This document shows, piece by piece, positions 29,324-38,512 of a DNA stretch of 64,000 nt (position 1 is its first letter; each line of letters opens with the position of its first letter). The stretch covers positions 78,031 to 142,030 of the forward strand of contig NZ_PEDM01000002.1 of assembly GCF_002742685.1 (NCBI RefSeq), in the 5' to 3' direction. This DNA comes from Anoxybacillus flavithermus. Lineage in GTDB: Bacteria > Bacillota > Bacilli > Bacillales > Anoxybacillaceae. A program made the position numbers and the translations under genes. The notes below the pieces were generated by a model. That model was not told where the DNA came from and made no database searches. It worked only from the letters and a program-made list of their open reading frames with translations.

Positions 29324-29845
29324 ATGGATCGCCTTACAACATTGCGCGCACAAAAACGAGCTTACATATACGGTGTTGTTGAACAAGTAAATGGGGAATG
29401 GATATTTTTTGATGAAGATGACGATGCGCATGAATTAACAAGTTTACCTGAAGAAGTAGAATTGTTTCGCTTTGGTCAATGGATCAAGGGATGGCTCGGA
29501 GAACATGGAGACATATATATATCAGAACGTTATGCATTAAAAAACGGTGACCGTCTTCGCTACATGAAACCGTTGTCGCACGCATACGAACAATGGCTTG
29601 CTCAGCTACCCGATCACGCGTTTTTTCATTTTATTCACTTAATTAACGAGTGGCATTTTTCCGTATATGACTGTTTGTATTGTTACAATTATATGCTATT
29701 TTCCGAAAGCGGCGTAAATTTTTTAATGTTTGATAACTCATTGGATATGTGCAACGTGCAACATTATTTTGATGGAAACGAACATCGTTTCGAACTGACA
29801 TTGCAAACGGGAAAAAAAATGATTGGCGTACAACTCGATCATTGA
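29324..29845 (+). CDS. Conserved hypothetical protein, YisN-like (DUF2777-type)
   Basis: A 173-residue soluble acidic protein with no catalytic motif I recognise. Visible features are an N-terminal beta-rich part (YIYGVVEQVNGEWIFFDEDDD), conserved-looking WLAQLPDHAFFHFIHLINEW in the middle, and several cysteines in YDCLYCYNYML. It starts at ATG 29324 after AAAGGAGTGG and is divergent from asnO, which is where yisN lies in B. subtilis, so I call it YisN-like from position and size. The family name is recalled, not tested. The last 7 bases overlap the convergent EAL gene. Confidence 0.6.
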   Translation: MDRLTTLRAQKRAYIYGVVEQVNGEWIFFDEDDDAHELTSLPEEVELFRFGQWIKGWLGEHGDIYISERYALKNGDRLRYMKPLSHAYEQWLAQLPDHAFFHFIHLINEWHFSVYDCLYCYNYMLFSESGVNFLMFDNSLDMCNVQHYFDGNEHRFELTLQTGKKMIGVQLDH

Positions 29846-31785
29846 ATGATGGATTCGCTTCCTTGCAACACTTGTTTTTCAAATTGTTCCGCAGGAAGCG
29901 GCTTGAAAATCGCGTATCCTTGCGCATAATGACATTTTAATCGTTTCAACAATTTGATTTGCTCAGCCGTTTCAACGCCTTCTGCGACAACTTTTAAGCG
30001 CAAACCGTGCCCCATCGTAATAATCGATTTGACGATCGCAATGTCCGAACGATCTTTATGAAGCTGATAAATAAACGATCGGTCAATTTTTAACGTGTTA
30101 ATCGGCAAATCTTTTAAGTAGCTAAGCGATGAATAGCCTGTGCCAAAATCATCAATCGACACATGAACACCGAGCTGTTGCAGTTTTTTCATGACGTGGA
30201 TGCTGTAATACATGTTACGCAACATGGAACTTTCTGTTAATTCTAAATGTAAACAATGCGCGGGCAGTTTCGATTGCTTAAGCGCTTGTTCCACATCTTC
30301 AAAAAATGTCGGATGTTGAAATTGGGCAGCAGACACGTTGACAGAAATCATTAACGAACCAAAACCGAGATCGTGCCATTTTTTCGTTTGCATGCATGCT
30401 TCTTTTAACACCCAGCGCCCAAGATCGTGAATGAAACCAATTTCTTCTGCAATCGGAATAAACTCAAGCGGAGAAACAAGGCCGATTTTCGGATGTTTCC
30501 AACGTAACAACGCTTCGCTGCCAATGATTTTTCCAGACATTAAATCGAGAAGCGGTTGATAAACAAGAAAACATTCATTTTTTTCGAGCGCTTTTCGTAA
30601 ATATCGCTCAAGCTCGACGCGATACATCACTTGTTCATTCATTTTTGTCGCGTACAATTTCACATTGTTGCCACCGTTTTGTTTCGCGCGATTGACTGCT
30701 GTATCGGCATTTTTTAAGAGCGAATGTGCATCTACACCATCCGTTGGATAAAAGCTAACACCGACGCTTGCCGTTAAAAAAAACTCTTTTTCTTCATATA
30801 CAATCGGTAAAGCAATTTGTTGGAGCAACTTCTTCGTCCATTCAATAACCGTATGAGCATCTGTTCGTTTCGTTAGCAGTAGGCTAAACTTATCCCCTCC
30901 GAAACGCCCGAAATGCGCACCGGATGGCAATATGTTTTTTATTCGCTCGGCCATTTGCTTTAATATTTCATCTCCTCCGTAATGACCGATTGTATCGTTT
31001 ACAATTTTAAATCGATCCATATCAATAAACAAGACGGCAAGTGTATCCCCTTTTTCTTTCGCCTTTTCAATTGCGTTTTTCACTATATTTGTAAATTGCA
31101 ACCGATTCGGCAGCCCCGTGTCGATATCGTGATAGGCGATATATTTCATATGTTCTTCTGCTCGCTTTTGTTCAGTAATGTCACGCCCAATGCCGTAAAT
31201 ACCAACCTTTTCCCCGTCTACGATAATCGGGACGTTTTTAATTTGGAATAAATACACTTCTCCTGATTTCGCTGGGATTTCTAAATTGTATTGTTGCACT
31301 TTCCCTTTTAGCGCACGATAAAAATAGCGGCGCACGCGCGGAATATCTTCTTTTTTAATGTAGTGAAGCGAGTTTGTATGCAAAATTTCTTCTGCCTTAT
31401 ACCCAAACACTCGTTCAAACGCAGGATTGACGCTTGTAAAATTGCCTTCTAAATCGGTGGAATATACAATATCTGGATTATGTTCGAATAAAGAGCGGTA
31501 ATATTGTTCCGATAGCTTCATTTTTTGACGCATCTCGTCCATATCGGCTCGACAATCGTCAACAACGAGGGCACAAATGACTGCTTGCTCCGATGCATCC
31601 CCAATCATCGGAAAAAGCTGCGCTTGGGGCAAATGATGCTGTACGTATTGTTCGACTTGCATCCGAAACGAAGGGGAAAGCGAAGAAACAAAAATCGCTA
31701 GCTGGTCGTACTCATATAAACGATAGTCGCTCACCCATCGTTCCCAATCCGCAAACGTGTTGCAAACCGTTTGAAATAATTTCAT
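29839..31785 (-). CDS. PAS-GGDEF(degenerate)-EAL c-di-GMP phosphodiesterase
   Basis: A 648-residue cytosolic signalling protein. After a short N-terminal sensor-like part comes a PAS domain (YYRSLFEHNPDIVYSTDLEG), then a GGDEF domain whose active-site motif reads GGDKF, and an EAL domain with SEALLRW, ISVNVSAAQF, LELTESSML, IDDFGTGYSS, LKIDRSF and VAEGVET. All recognisable EAL catalytic residues are present. The Glu-to-Lys change in GGDEF predicts loss of cyclase activity, leaving degradation of c-di-GMP, perhaps GTP-tuned. TATAAT at 31844-31849 may be its -10. The start is ATG at 31785 or GTG 15 bases upstream; neither has an ideal binding site. Confidence 0.87.
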   Translation of the reverse strand: MKLFQTVCNTFADWERWVSDYRLYEYDQLAIFVSSLSPSFRMQVEQYVQHHLPQAQLFPMIGDASEQAVICALVVDDCRADMDEMRQKMKLSEQYYRSLFEHNPDIVYSTDLEGNFTSVNPAFERVFGYKAEEILHTNSLHYIKKEDIPRVRRYFYRALKGKVQQYNLEIPAKSGEVYLFQIKNVPIIVDGEKVGIYGIGRDITEQKRAEEHMKYIAYHDIDTGLPNRLQFTNIVKNAIEKAKEKGDTLAVLFIDMDRFKIVNDTIGHYGGDEILKQMAERIKNILPSGAHFGRFGGDKFSLLLTKRTDAHTVIEWTKKLLQQIALPIVYEEKEFFLTASVGVSFYPTDGVDAHSLLKNADTAVNRAKQNGGNNVKLYATKMNEQVMYRVELERYLRKALEKNECFLVYQPLLDLMSGKIIGSEALLRWKHPKIGLVSPLEFIPIAEEIGFIHDLGRWVLKEACMQTKKWHDLGFGSLMISVNVSAAQFQHPTFFEDVEQALKQSKLPAHCLHLELTESSMLRNMYYSIHVMKKLQQLGVHVSIDDFGTGYSSLSYLKDLPINTLKIDRSFIYQLHKDRSDIAIVKSIITMGHGLRLKVVAEGVETAEQIKLLKRLKCHYAQGYAIFKPLPAEQFEKQVLQGSESIIQ

Positions 31786-31866
31786 CCCCTTTTTTCCCAC
31801 TCTTTCTTTCTCTTTGTATTTTTAGAATTATCAATCAATTATCATTATAGCACATTTCCATATGGT

Positions 31867-31900
31867 AGAAAAAGATAAAAGTTGGCGAATATGCCAACTT
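31867..31900 (-). terminator. Intrinsic terminator of yisL
   Basis: AAAGTTGGC, loop of six, GCCAACTTT (31878-31900) on the minus strand, followed by TTATCTTTTT. It lies immediately after the yisL stop codon. Confidence 0.8.
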
Positions 31901-32256
31901 TACGAAAAGAATGAAAAACCGAACGGCAATTTAAATCCAAGATATAACACAACGACAAACGCAATAATGAACTGAAGCCAAAGCACGTTCGTATTTTTTC
32001 CTTTGGCTGTCCGAACGAGAATCATTTCCATCGTTCCGATGACCCATAAACCGACAATCACTTTGACGATATACAAAAACGGAAATGAGGACATGCTATG
32101 TAAAATCCACGCACCTGTCGCAATGATCAAAATATAAAATAAGCGCAACAACATGTGCAACATTTTTGTTTTTTCATGTCCTTTCGCTTGAAACGTAATT
32201 GCAACGACAAATAAAATAAGCGCAACGACCCACGTTGTAATATGCGCATGTGTCAT
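31900..32256 (-). CDS. yisL: Small four-helix membrane protein YisL (DUF1516)
   Basis: A 118-residue integral membrane protein of unknown function with four hydrophobic helices (WVVALILFVVAITF, MLLRLFYILIIATGAW, YIVKVIVGLWVIGTMEMIL, LQFIIAFVVVLYLG). The N-terminal HAHITTW and internal ILHSMSS segments match the YisL family of Bacillaceae. It lies near asnO and yisK in the same neighbourhood as in B. subtilis. It is divergent from rocD and ends in its own terminator. Confidence 0.82.
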   Translation of the reverse strand: MTHAHITTWVVALILFVVAITFQAKGHEKTKMLHMLLRLFYILIIATGAWILHSMSSFPFLYIVKVIVGLWVIGTMEMILVRTAKGKNTNVLWLQFIIAFVVVLYLGFKLPFGFSFFS

Positions 32257-32403
32257 AACTATGCTCCTTTCTTTATTTGATATATGCCTATGATAGCACG
32301 TCTGTATATGAATTGAAAAAGAAAACGCTCTCCTTTTCTATTTACTTTCTATATGCACTTCAAGTATGTTATATATGTGACGATCGAAATAGGAGGGATT
32401 GAC

Positions 32404-33594
32404 GTGAAAACAACACAAATCATCGAGCTAACAGAAAAATACGGCGCAAATAACTATCATCCACTTCCAGTCGTCTTATCAAAAGGCGAAGGTGTATGGG
32501 TAGAAGATCCAGAAGGTAATCGTTATATGGATATGTTAAGCGCTTACTCAGCGGTCAACCAAGGACATCGCCATCCGCGCATCGTTCAAGCGCTTATTGA
32601 ACAAGCAAATAAAATTACATTAACATCACGAGCATTTCATAACGATCAACTCGGTCCATGGTATGAAAAAGTGGCAAAATTAACGAACAAAGAGATGGTT
32701 TTACCGATGAACACAGGAGCGGAAGCGGTCGAAACAGCCGTCAAAGCGGCGCGACGCTGGGCGTATGACGTGAAAGGCGTTCCTGCTGATCAAGCGGAAA
32801 TTATCGTTTGTGAAGATAACTTCCACGGTCGGACGATGACAGCTGTATCGATGTCATCGAACCCAGAATATAAACGCGGATTCGGTCCGATGCTTCCGGG
32901 CATTAAAGTCATTCCGTTCGGCGATGTCGAAGCGCTCAAACAAGCCATTACACCAAATACAGCAGCGTTTATTTTCGAACCAATTCAAGGGGAAGCAGGC
33001 ATTAACATTCCGCCAGAAGGATTTTTAAAAGCGGCATACGACGTATGTAAACAACATAACGTTTTATATATCGCGGACGAAATTCAATCAGGGCTTGGCC
33101 GCTCCGGTAAAATGTTTGCGTGCGATTGGGAAGAAGTCGAGCCAGATATGTACATTCTCGGTAAAGCGCTCGGTGGCGGCGTATTCCCAATTTCATGCGT
33201 AGCCGCAAACCGCGACATTCTTGGCGTATTTAATCCTGGCTCACACGGATCGACATTCGGTGGTAACCCGCTTGCTTGCGCCGTTTCGATCGCTGCGCTT
33301 GATGTCATCGTAGAAGAAAAATTGCCAGAGCGCTCGTTTGAGCTCGGTCAATATTTCCAAGAAAAATTGCGCGAAATCAACCATCCAGATATTAAAGAAG
33401 TGCGCGGCAGAGGGTTGTTTATCGGCGTTGAATTACACGTCCCAGCTCGCCCATATTGCGAAAAACTACAACAAGAAGGGCTATTATGTAAAGAAACGCA
33501 TGATACAGTCATCCGCTTTGCCCCACCACTCGTCATTACAAAGGAAGAGCTCGACTGGGCCATTGAAAAAGTGAAAAAAGTATTTGAACAGTAA
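32404..33594 (+). CDS. rocD: Ornithine aminotransferase RocD
   Basis: PLP enzyme converting ornithine and 2-oxoglutarate to glutamate semialdehyde and glutamate in arginine catabolism. The 396 residues include [17 protein letters not shown] (cofactor phosphate region), [26 protein letters not shown] and the Schiff-base lysine in ILGKALGGG. The start is GTG 32404, seven bases after AGGAGG; the longer upstream frame has no binding site. It is not part of a roc operon here and stands alone between yisL and yisK. No -12/-24 (SigL) promoter, as used by B. subtilis rocDEF, was visible upstream. Confidence 0.93.
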   Translation: MKTTQIIELTEKYGANNYHPLPVVLSKGEGVWVEDPEGNRYMDMLSAYSAVNQGHRHPRIVQALIEQANKITLTSRAFHNDQLGPWYEKVAKLTNKEMVLPMNTGAEAVETAVKAARRWAYDVKGVPADQAEIIVCEDNFHGRTMTAVSMSSNPEYKRGFGPMLPGIKVIPFGDVEALKQAITPNTAAFIFEPIQGEAGINIPPEGFLKAAYDVCKQHNVLYIADEIQSGLGRSGKMFACDWEEVEPDMYILGKALGGGVFPISCVAANRDILGVFNPGSHGSTFGGNPLACAVSIAALDVIVEEKLPERSFELGQYFQEKLREINHPDIKEVRGRGLFIGVELHVPARPYCEKLQQEGLLCKETHDTVIRFAPPLVITKEELDWAIEKVKKVFEQ

Positions 33595-33618
33595 AAAGCT
33601 GGGATATCCCAGCTTTTT
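33593..33618. terminator. Bidirectional terminator between rocD and yisK
   Basis: Perfect palindrome AAAAAGCTGGGATATCCCAGCTTTTT gives a strong stem with a U run on either strand. It serves rocD (plus) and yisK (minus), whose stop codons both touch it. Confidence 0.9.
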
Positions 33619-34480
33619 ACTTCACAACGTTTCGTAACGTTCCAATTTGCTCAATCGTAATTTCAATCACATCTCCCGACTGTAAAAAGCGCGACGGATT
33701 CATGCCTTTTCCGACTCCTGCTGGCGTTCCTGTCGCAATCACATCCCCCGGCTCTAACGTCATTCCTTTCGACAATGTCGCAATGATTGTTGGAATGTCG
33801 AAAATAAATTGCGCGGTCGTAGCTGATTGTCTCACTTCGCCATTTACTTTCGTTTCAATATGTAACGCATGCGGCTCGACAATTGCCGACCGATGAACGA
33901 TCCACGGTCCCATCGGACATGACGTATCTAAACTTTTTCCAAGTAAATATTGTTTATGTCTTTCTTGTAAATCACGCGCGGTCACATCGTTTATGATCGT
34001 ATAACCAAACACGTAATCGAGCGCCTGTTCTTTCGGAATCGCCTTTCCTTTTTTCCCGATGACAATCGCCAGCTCTCCTTCATAGTCTAATTGATCAGTT
34101 ACATCCGCATGGCGTAAAATCGGTGCCTCATGCCCAATGACCGTCGTCGGCGCTTTCGAAAATACAATGATATTTTCGCGATCCACTACGCCTCCCATTT
34201 CTTGCGCATGATCGGCATAATTTTTCCCGATACAAAAAATATTTTTTGTCGGGCGTGGAATCGGCGCAAGCAGTTGCACGTCGTCAAGTTCATACGTCCA
34301 CTCTGGCCGCACGCGCCCAAGCACACGTTCCACTTTTTCAATAAACGATTCGCCAAGTTCGAGACATTCGATCATCGTATTCGGTATCGTCTCATCTGCT
34401 TTCGATAAATGAACGACACTTTGCTCATGAACAACCCCGACAAACACATCCGATCCGGCGTGCGCTGTAACAAATTTCAT
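33617..34480 (-). CDS. yisK: Fumarylacetoacetate hydrolase-family protein YisK
   Basis: The 287-residue FAH-fold enzyme has NIFCIGKNYADHAQEMGG, the metal-binding DYEGELAIVIGKKG (E-x-E pattern) and VIATGTPAGVGKGM. B. subtilis YisK is a mitochondrial FAHD1-like oxaloacetate decarboxylase that can also act on the elongasome (family knowledge). The length and motif order fit. It is transcribed toward rocD and is divergent from the Spo0E-like gene, as in the B. subtilis yisI-yisK neighbourhood. Confidence 0.87.
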   Translation of the reverse strand: MKFVTAHAGSDVFVGVVHEQSVVHLSKADETIPNTMIECLELGESFIEKVERVLGRVRPEWTYELDDVQLLAPIPRPTKNIFCIGKNYADHAQEMGGVVDRENIIVFSKAPTTVIGHEAPILRHADVTDQLDYEGELAIVIGKKGKAIPKEQALDYVFGYTIINDVTARDLQERHKQYLLGKSLDTSCPMGPWIVHRSAIVEPHALHIETKVNGEVRQSATTAQFIFDIPTIIATLSKGMTLEPGDVIATGTPAGVGKGMNPSRFLQSGDVIEITIEQIGTLRNVVK

Positions 34481-34665
34481 GTCCTCATCCCCTTTTTCAT
34501 ATGATCGAACACCATTATTTTCTCGTTTTCACGTGTAAACTCCTTTGTAAAAAATTATTTTTCAGCACATTATACTATTTCCTTTTTCTTCAGAATATGT
34601 ATAATAGTTTATACATACAGTTGTTTACAGACTGTTGACGAAAATGAAAAATGTTGGTGAATGTT

Positions 34666-34845
34666 ATGTCCCTTTCCCTCATCGAAAAGAAAAGACGACA
34701 ATTAATTGAATTGGCGCAAATGTACGGTTTTTCCGCGAAAGAAACGATCCAATGCAGTCAAGAGCTTGATGAATTATTAAATAAGCATTTGAAAGAAGCC
34801 GTGCTTTTCCATAAAGAAAAAGAAGACAAGCCGTGTACGACATGA
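34666..34845 (+). CDS. yisI: Spo0E-like aspartyl-phosphate phosphatase (YisI-like)
   Basis: A 59-residue protein of the Spo0E/YisI/YnzD family, which dephosphorylates Spo0A~P and so delays sporulation. The family signature SQELDELLN is present, preceded by an amphipathic helix IEKKRRQLIELAQMYGFS, which gives the two-helix hairpin fold. The ATG at 34666 has GGTGA five bases upstream; an in-frame ATG at 34651 has none. TATAAT at 34600-34605 is a possible -10. The gene lies between gerP and yisK as in B. subtilis. It ends at its own terminator. Confidence 0.85.
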   Translation: MSLSLIEKKRRQLIELAQMYGFSAKETIQCSQELDELLNKHLKEAVLFHKEKEDKPCTT

Positions 34846-34870
34846 TTCATTCATGTCGTTTTCTTTTTTC
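34837..34870 (+). terminator. Intrinsic terminator of the Spo0E-like gene
   Basis: ACGACATGA, loop TTCAT, TCATGTCGT (34837-34859) followed by TTTTCTTTTTT on the plus strand. It overlaps the end of the convergent DUF418 gene. Confidence 0.85.
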
Positions 34871-35960
34871 CGTACGTCATCCATCGCCATACGCGCTCCA
34901 TCGGTCCGATCGCATGTTTTTTCAGCCACCAATGGCTCCAACATATTTGTATGACATATACAACGAGTGCGATAGCTAGCGCTTGTTTTGGTGTTACTTT
35001 CCCATATAAACCGAAGCCATAAGAATAAAAAATAAGCGTACAGATGATCGATTGCGTCAAATAGTTCGTGAATGCCATTTTGCCGACAGGCGCAAAAAAA
35101 CGAATCACTTTCTCTGTCACAAACGAAAACGCGGTCAAATAAAACAGGGCGAGCGCAGGACCTCCGATCATATCTTGGGCATACTCGGTTACGATATTTT
35201 TTTCGATATACGGAAGCCATTTGAAAGCCATGCCAACAATAAGCGAGCCGATACACCATTTTCGAATCGTTGGGCGATGTCGGTTGACGTCATGAAACCA
35301 TTTTTCTTTTGCGATAAATGCCCCAAATAAAAAAAATGGGAAAATCGTTAAAATAAAAATGAATGCTTGTGTCAATGAGTTGACATACAACCAATCATAT
35401 GCTCGCTGCGTAAAAATTTGTTCCCACGTGCCTTGTTGATAATTTGCGATCGCCTGCTTTGCCAGCTCTGGCTCTGAAAAATCGACATCACCGCTCATTT
35501 TCCACATCAGCCACATGAGTACGGTGGAACCGAAAGCCCAACTGCTCCAAAGCGAAAGCGCCCAGTTGCGCAACGTTTTTGCGCTCGCTTGAAAAAACGG
35601 AAAAAGAAACAAACCAACGATCGCATACCCGATTAAAATATCGCCATGCCAAATAAAAAACGCATGAATCATACCAAATAATAACAACGCAAGCAATCGG
35701 CGCAAAAAAATCACTTGAAACCGCTCGCCCCCTTTATCAAGCATGATCCATGCTCCCCAGCCGAACAACAACGAAAAAAGTGGATAAAAGCTCGCTTGCA
35801 CAAATATATCTACAAATGCAAGCAGGAAACGATCAACCCCATCTTTCGCAAACACCGTAGCATCGACATATAGCGTCGGAAGCGAAAAATCAAGAACGTT
35901 CACAAGCAAAATGCCAAATAAAGCCAAACCACGCACTGCATCAATGATTGAAATACGCAT
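34851..35960 (-). CDS. DUF418 multi-pass membrane protein (YeiB/YxaH-like)
   Basis: A 369-residue membrane protein with about ten helices. The N-terminal RISIIDAVRGLALFGILLVN matches the start of the DUF418 family, and the C-terminal GKMAFTNYLTQSIICTLIFY segment is its most conserved part. The family is distantly related to acyltransferase-3-type membrane proteins. No function is established. The ATG at 35960 follows AAGGAGGGA, while an in-frame extension to 36011 overlaps the upstream terminator. Confidence 0.83.
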   Translation of the reverse strand: MRISIIDAVRGLALFGILLVNVLDFSLPTLYVDATVFAKDGVDRFLLAFVDIFVQASFYPLFSLLFGWGAWIMLDKGGERFQVIFLRRLLALLLFGMIHAFFIWHGDILIGYAIVGLFLFPFFQASAKTLRNWALSLWSSWAFGSTVLMWLMWKMSGDVDFSEPELAKQAIANYQQGTWEQIFTQRAYDWLYVNSLTQAFIFILTIFPFFLFGAFIAKEKWFHDVNRHRPTIRKWCIGSLIVGMAFKWLPYIEKNIVTEYAQDMIGGPALALFYLTAFSFVTEKVIRFFAPVGKMAFTNYLTQSIICTLIFYSYGFGLYGKVTPKQALAIALVVYVIQICWSHWWLKKHAIGPMERVWRWMTYGKKKTT

Positions 35961-35989
35961 AATCTCCCTCCTTTTCCATTTCAGCGTAA

Positions 35990-36026
35990 AGAAAAAAGAG
36001 CCGCCTGTCAATCGACAACGGCTCTT
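35990..36026 (-). terminator. Intrinsic terminator of the acyl-CoA ligase gene
   Basis: Minus-strand AAGAGCCG, 15-base loop, CGGCTCTT (35996-36026) followed by TTTTCTTT, directly after the ligase stop codon. Confidence 0.78.
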
Positions 36027-36031
36027 CCTTA

Positions 36032-37624
36032 TTAATTCACATATCTTCCTGTCTTCCCTATTGATTGCCAGTATTCGTTACGTAAATGTACTTTTTGAAT
36101 TTTTCCTGATGCGGTTTTTGGCAATTCTTGAACGAATGTCACCCCGGTAATCGCTTTAAAATGAGCAAGTTTTTCACGTGAAAAGGCAATGAGCTCTTGT
36201 TCTGTCACTTCTTTTCCAGGACGGACGACAACGAACGCATGCGGCGTTTCGCCCCATTTTTCATGCGGAACAGCGATGACTGCTGCCTCTAACACCGCTG
36301 GGTGCTCGTACAACACCCCTTCGACTTCAATCGATGAAATGTTTTCCCCACCGCTAATAATAATATCTTTTTTCCGATCAACGATATCGATATTTCCGTA
36401 TTCATCCATCGTCGCCATATCTCCTGTATGCAGCCAACCGTTGCGAATCGTTTCCATCGTTGCCTCTGGATTTTTCCAATAGCCTGCCATCACACCGTTA
36501 CTGCGCACAATGACTTCTCCGATCGTTTTTCCATCGCGCGGCACTTGTTCGCCATGCTCATTGACAACTTTCACTTCGCAGCCAATCATCGCATAGCCTG
36601 CTTTCGCTTTCATTCGATATTGTTCACTTAACGGTAAATGACTGAGATGCGCGCGAATCGTCGACACCGTACTTAATGGCGATGATTCCGTCATGCCGTA
36701 CACTTGAATAAACTCCCAGCCTAATTCTTTTTCCACGCGCGTGACAAATGCTGGTGGGGGAGCAGAACCTGCAATAACGACACGCACATCATGCTCAATC
36801 GTCGGCACATGTTGCTCATAATATTGCAGCAACGTATTTAACACCGTTGGCGCCATATGCATAACAGTCACTTTATATTTATTGACGTATTCGAAAATGA
36901 CTTTAGGAATAGCCTTACGCAAACAAACGTGCGTTGCTCCGTTCGCTGTATAGTAAAACGGTGCCCCCCATCCGTTAACATGGAACATCGGCAAAATATG
37001 CAAATATACATCTCGATCCGACACGCGCAAATGGTGCATCGTACTTAATGCATGCAAATAGTTGTTGCGATGTGTGAGCATCACCCCTTTTGGATTTCCC
37101 GTCGTTCCGCTCGTATATAACAAACTACATACGTCGTTTTCGTCAATATCCGGACGAGCAAACGGCTCTGTCGTATATTGAGCAAGCCACGTATCGTAAG
37201 CGATTTCATGAATGTCGTCCGTTTTGCCGTGTACGATGATATGCTCAACTGTTTGCAACTCGTTTTTGACTGGCGCAATTAAATGATATAACTCATAATC
37301 AACAAACAACACTTTACTTTCGCTATGATTTAAAATAAATACATAATCATCTGGTTTTAAGCGAATATTGAGCGGTACCATGATCGCTCCAGTTTGAAAT
37401 ACGCCGTAAAACCCTTCGAGCATTTCTAACGTATTTGGCGCTAAATAAGCGACACGATCTCCTTTTTTTATCCCTAAATCGCGTAACCCGTGCGACAATT
37501 GATTGACGCGCTCACTCAGTTCACGATATGTAAGCGATTTTCCCTCACTAATGACGCCAACTTTATCCCCATAAAGCGATACGGCGCGATCTAAAAAATG
37601 AGTTAATACTAACGGAACGTTCAT
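36032..37624 (-). CDS. Acyl-CoA synthetase (AMP-forming fatty-acid CoA ligase)
   Basis: Adenylate-forming enzyme of 530 residues. Motifs are YTSGTTGNPKGVMLTHRN (ATP binding), the linker YGMTESSPLS, GYWKNPEATMETIRNGWLHTGD and DRKKDIIISGGENISS. The C-terminal lysine lies in PKTASGKIQK. It belongs to the medium/long-chain branch that includes several YngI- or LcfA-like proteins; the exact chain length cannot be read. The ATG at 37624 follows AAGGGGG. It is divergent from the gerP operon and has its own terminator. Confidence 0.85.
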   Translation of the reverse strand: MNVPLVLTHFLDRAVSLYGDKVGVISEGKSLTYRELSERVNQLSHGLRDLGIKKGDRVAYLAPNTLEMLEGFYGVFQTGAIMVPLNIRLKPDDYVFILNHSESKVLFVDYELYHLIAPVKNELQTVEHIIVHGKTDDIHEIAYDTWLAQYTTEPFARPDIDENDVCSLLYTSGTTGNPKGVMLTHRNNYLHALSTMHHLRVSDRDVYLHILPMFHVNGWGAPFYYTANGATHVCLRKAIPKVIFEYVNKYKVTVMHMAPTVLNTLLQYYEQHVPTIEHDVRVVIAGSAPPPAFVTRVEKELGWEFIQVYGMTESSPLSTVSTIRAHLSHLPLSEQYRMKAKAGYAMIGCEVKVVNEHGEQVPRDGKTIGEVIVRSNGVMAGYWKNPEATMETIRNGWLHTGDMATMDEYGNIDIVDRKKDIIISGGENISSIEVEGVLYEHPAVLEAAVIAVPHEKWGETPHAFVVVRPGKEVTEQELIAFSREKLAHFKAITGVTFVQELPKTASGKIQKVHLRNEYWQSIGKTGRYVN

Positions 37625-37702
37625 CCCCAATCCCCCTTATTTTTACATCTAAAAATTATAATTTTTCAGAAATATTATAACATATCTTTCTTTTTGTGGA
37701 GC

Positions 37703-37730
37703 ACATTTCTTTCATTGTTTTCATATAATT
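37703..37730 (+). promoter_or_regulatory. Candidate sigma-K promoter of the gerP operon
   Basis: ACA (37703-37705) and CATATAATT (37722-37730, consensus CATANNNTA with the last base different) are 16 bases apart, 36 bases before the first gerP ATG. gerP is known in Bacillus to be transcribed by mother-cell SigK, which fits. TATAAT within the same bases could also be a SigA -10. Confidence 0.45.
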
Positions 37731-37765
37731 GGGTAAGGGAAAGAATGAGAGAAAGGACGATGGCC

Positions 37766-37990
37766 ATGCCTTCCTATATTGCAGGTCCAATAAAAATTAC
37801 GAACGTCAGTAGCGATGCGACCGTCAATTTCGGCGATACGTTGCAAATTGCACCAAAAAGTTCATCAAAATCGCTCGCAGGTGCTGGCGGTGGAAATACA
37901 GGAGACTTTTTACAAACAAATACGTTCATTAGCTTTACAAATACAATCGATCCAGACATCGCCGATGGCAACGTAAAAAGCAAGGGATAG
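37766..37990 (+). CDS. Extra GerPA/GerPF-family spore germination protein, first gene of the gerP operon
   Basis: A 74-residue protein of the GerPA/GerPF family: N-terminal MPSYIAGPIKI, then FGDTLQIAPKSSSKSLAGAGGGNTGDF and the C-terminal IDPDIADGNV pattern. The family builds the coat layer that lets germinants through. Six gerP genes are normal (PA-PF); this is a seventh, lying before gerPA with a 3-base gap. The ATG at 37766 has AAAGGA at proper distance, while ATG 37760 is too close. It may be a duplicate of gerPF, which it resembles more in its first residues. Confidence 0.8.
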   Translation: MPSYIAGPIKITNVSSDATVNFGDTLQIAPKSSSKSLAGAGGGNTGDFLQTNTFISFTNTIDPDIADGNVKSKG

Positions 37991-37993
37991 CCG

Positions 37994-38215
37994 ATGCCTG
38001 CCATTGTTGGAGCAGTCCAAATTAACAGCATTGGAAGCGGCGGCGTATTTCACATTGGCGATGTATTTGCCATCTCTCCGTATAGCGTCGCTAAAACATT
38101 TGCTGGCGCTGGTTCATTTAATACGGGAGACGGTCTGCACATTTACAACCAATATAGCAACACAAATACAAACGACCGTGATATTGCCGATAGCAATATC
38201 GCTGGAAATGCCTAG
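37994..38215 (+). CDS. gerPA: Spore germination protein GerPA
   Basis: A 73-residue coat-permeability protein of the GerPA/PF family: MPAIVGAVQI, FHIGDVFAISPYSVAKTFAGAGSFNTGDG, then NDRDIADSNIAGNA. It is assigned as GerPA because it lies directly before gerPB in the conserved PA-PB-PC-PD-PE-PF order. It is made in the mother cell and deposited in the inner coat, where it speeds germinant access (family knowledge). Confidence 0.83.
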   Translation: MPAIVGAVQINSIGSGGVFHIGDVFAISPYSVAKTFAGAGSFNTGDGLHIYNQYSNTNTNDRDIADSNIAGNA

Positions 38216-38227
38216 TGAGGTGAAAAG

Positions 38228-38440
38228 ATGAACTTTTACATTCAACAAACGATTTCGATTCATCAATTAAAAATCGGTTCGCTCACAAACTCATCCGTTC
38301 TTCAAATCGGAACGACAGGAAAAGTACAACCACTCGCCACATTAAGCAATACCGGTCAATTTACACAACCAGCACCAGAAGCGAAAATCAATATTCAAGG
38401 AGAAGAAGGACCGTTCGTTCCACTCCAATCCCCTGTATAA
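38228..38440 (+). CDS. gerPB: Spore germination protein GerPB
   Basis: A 70-residue protein with the GerPB pattern: N-terminal MNFYIQQTISIHQLKIGSLT and SSVLQIGTTGKVQPLATLSNTGQF. It has a ribosome binding site (GAGGTGAAAAG) and lies between gerPA and gerPC. Its role in the coat GerP complex is known only as a requirement for normal germinant permeability. Confidence 0.83.
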   Translation: MNFYIQQTISIHQLKIGSLTNSSVLQIGTTGKVQPLATLSNTGQFTQPAPEAKINIQGEEGPFVPLQSPV

Positions 38441-38512
38441 AACTGTGCTACTTCTTTCTGCCCGGCCATACATTAGAAAGTAAAAGGGTCGGCAAAGAAG
38501 GAGGCGTCATAC

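Noticed and set aside
32257..32403. SigL (-12/-24) promoter for rocD
   Set aside because: The TGGCAC-N5-TTGCA pattern is absent, unlike the B. subtilis rocDEF promoter.
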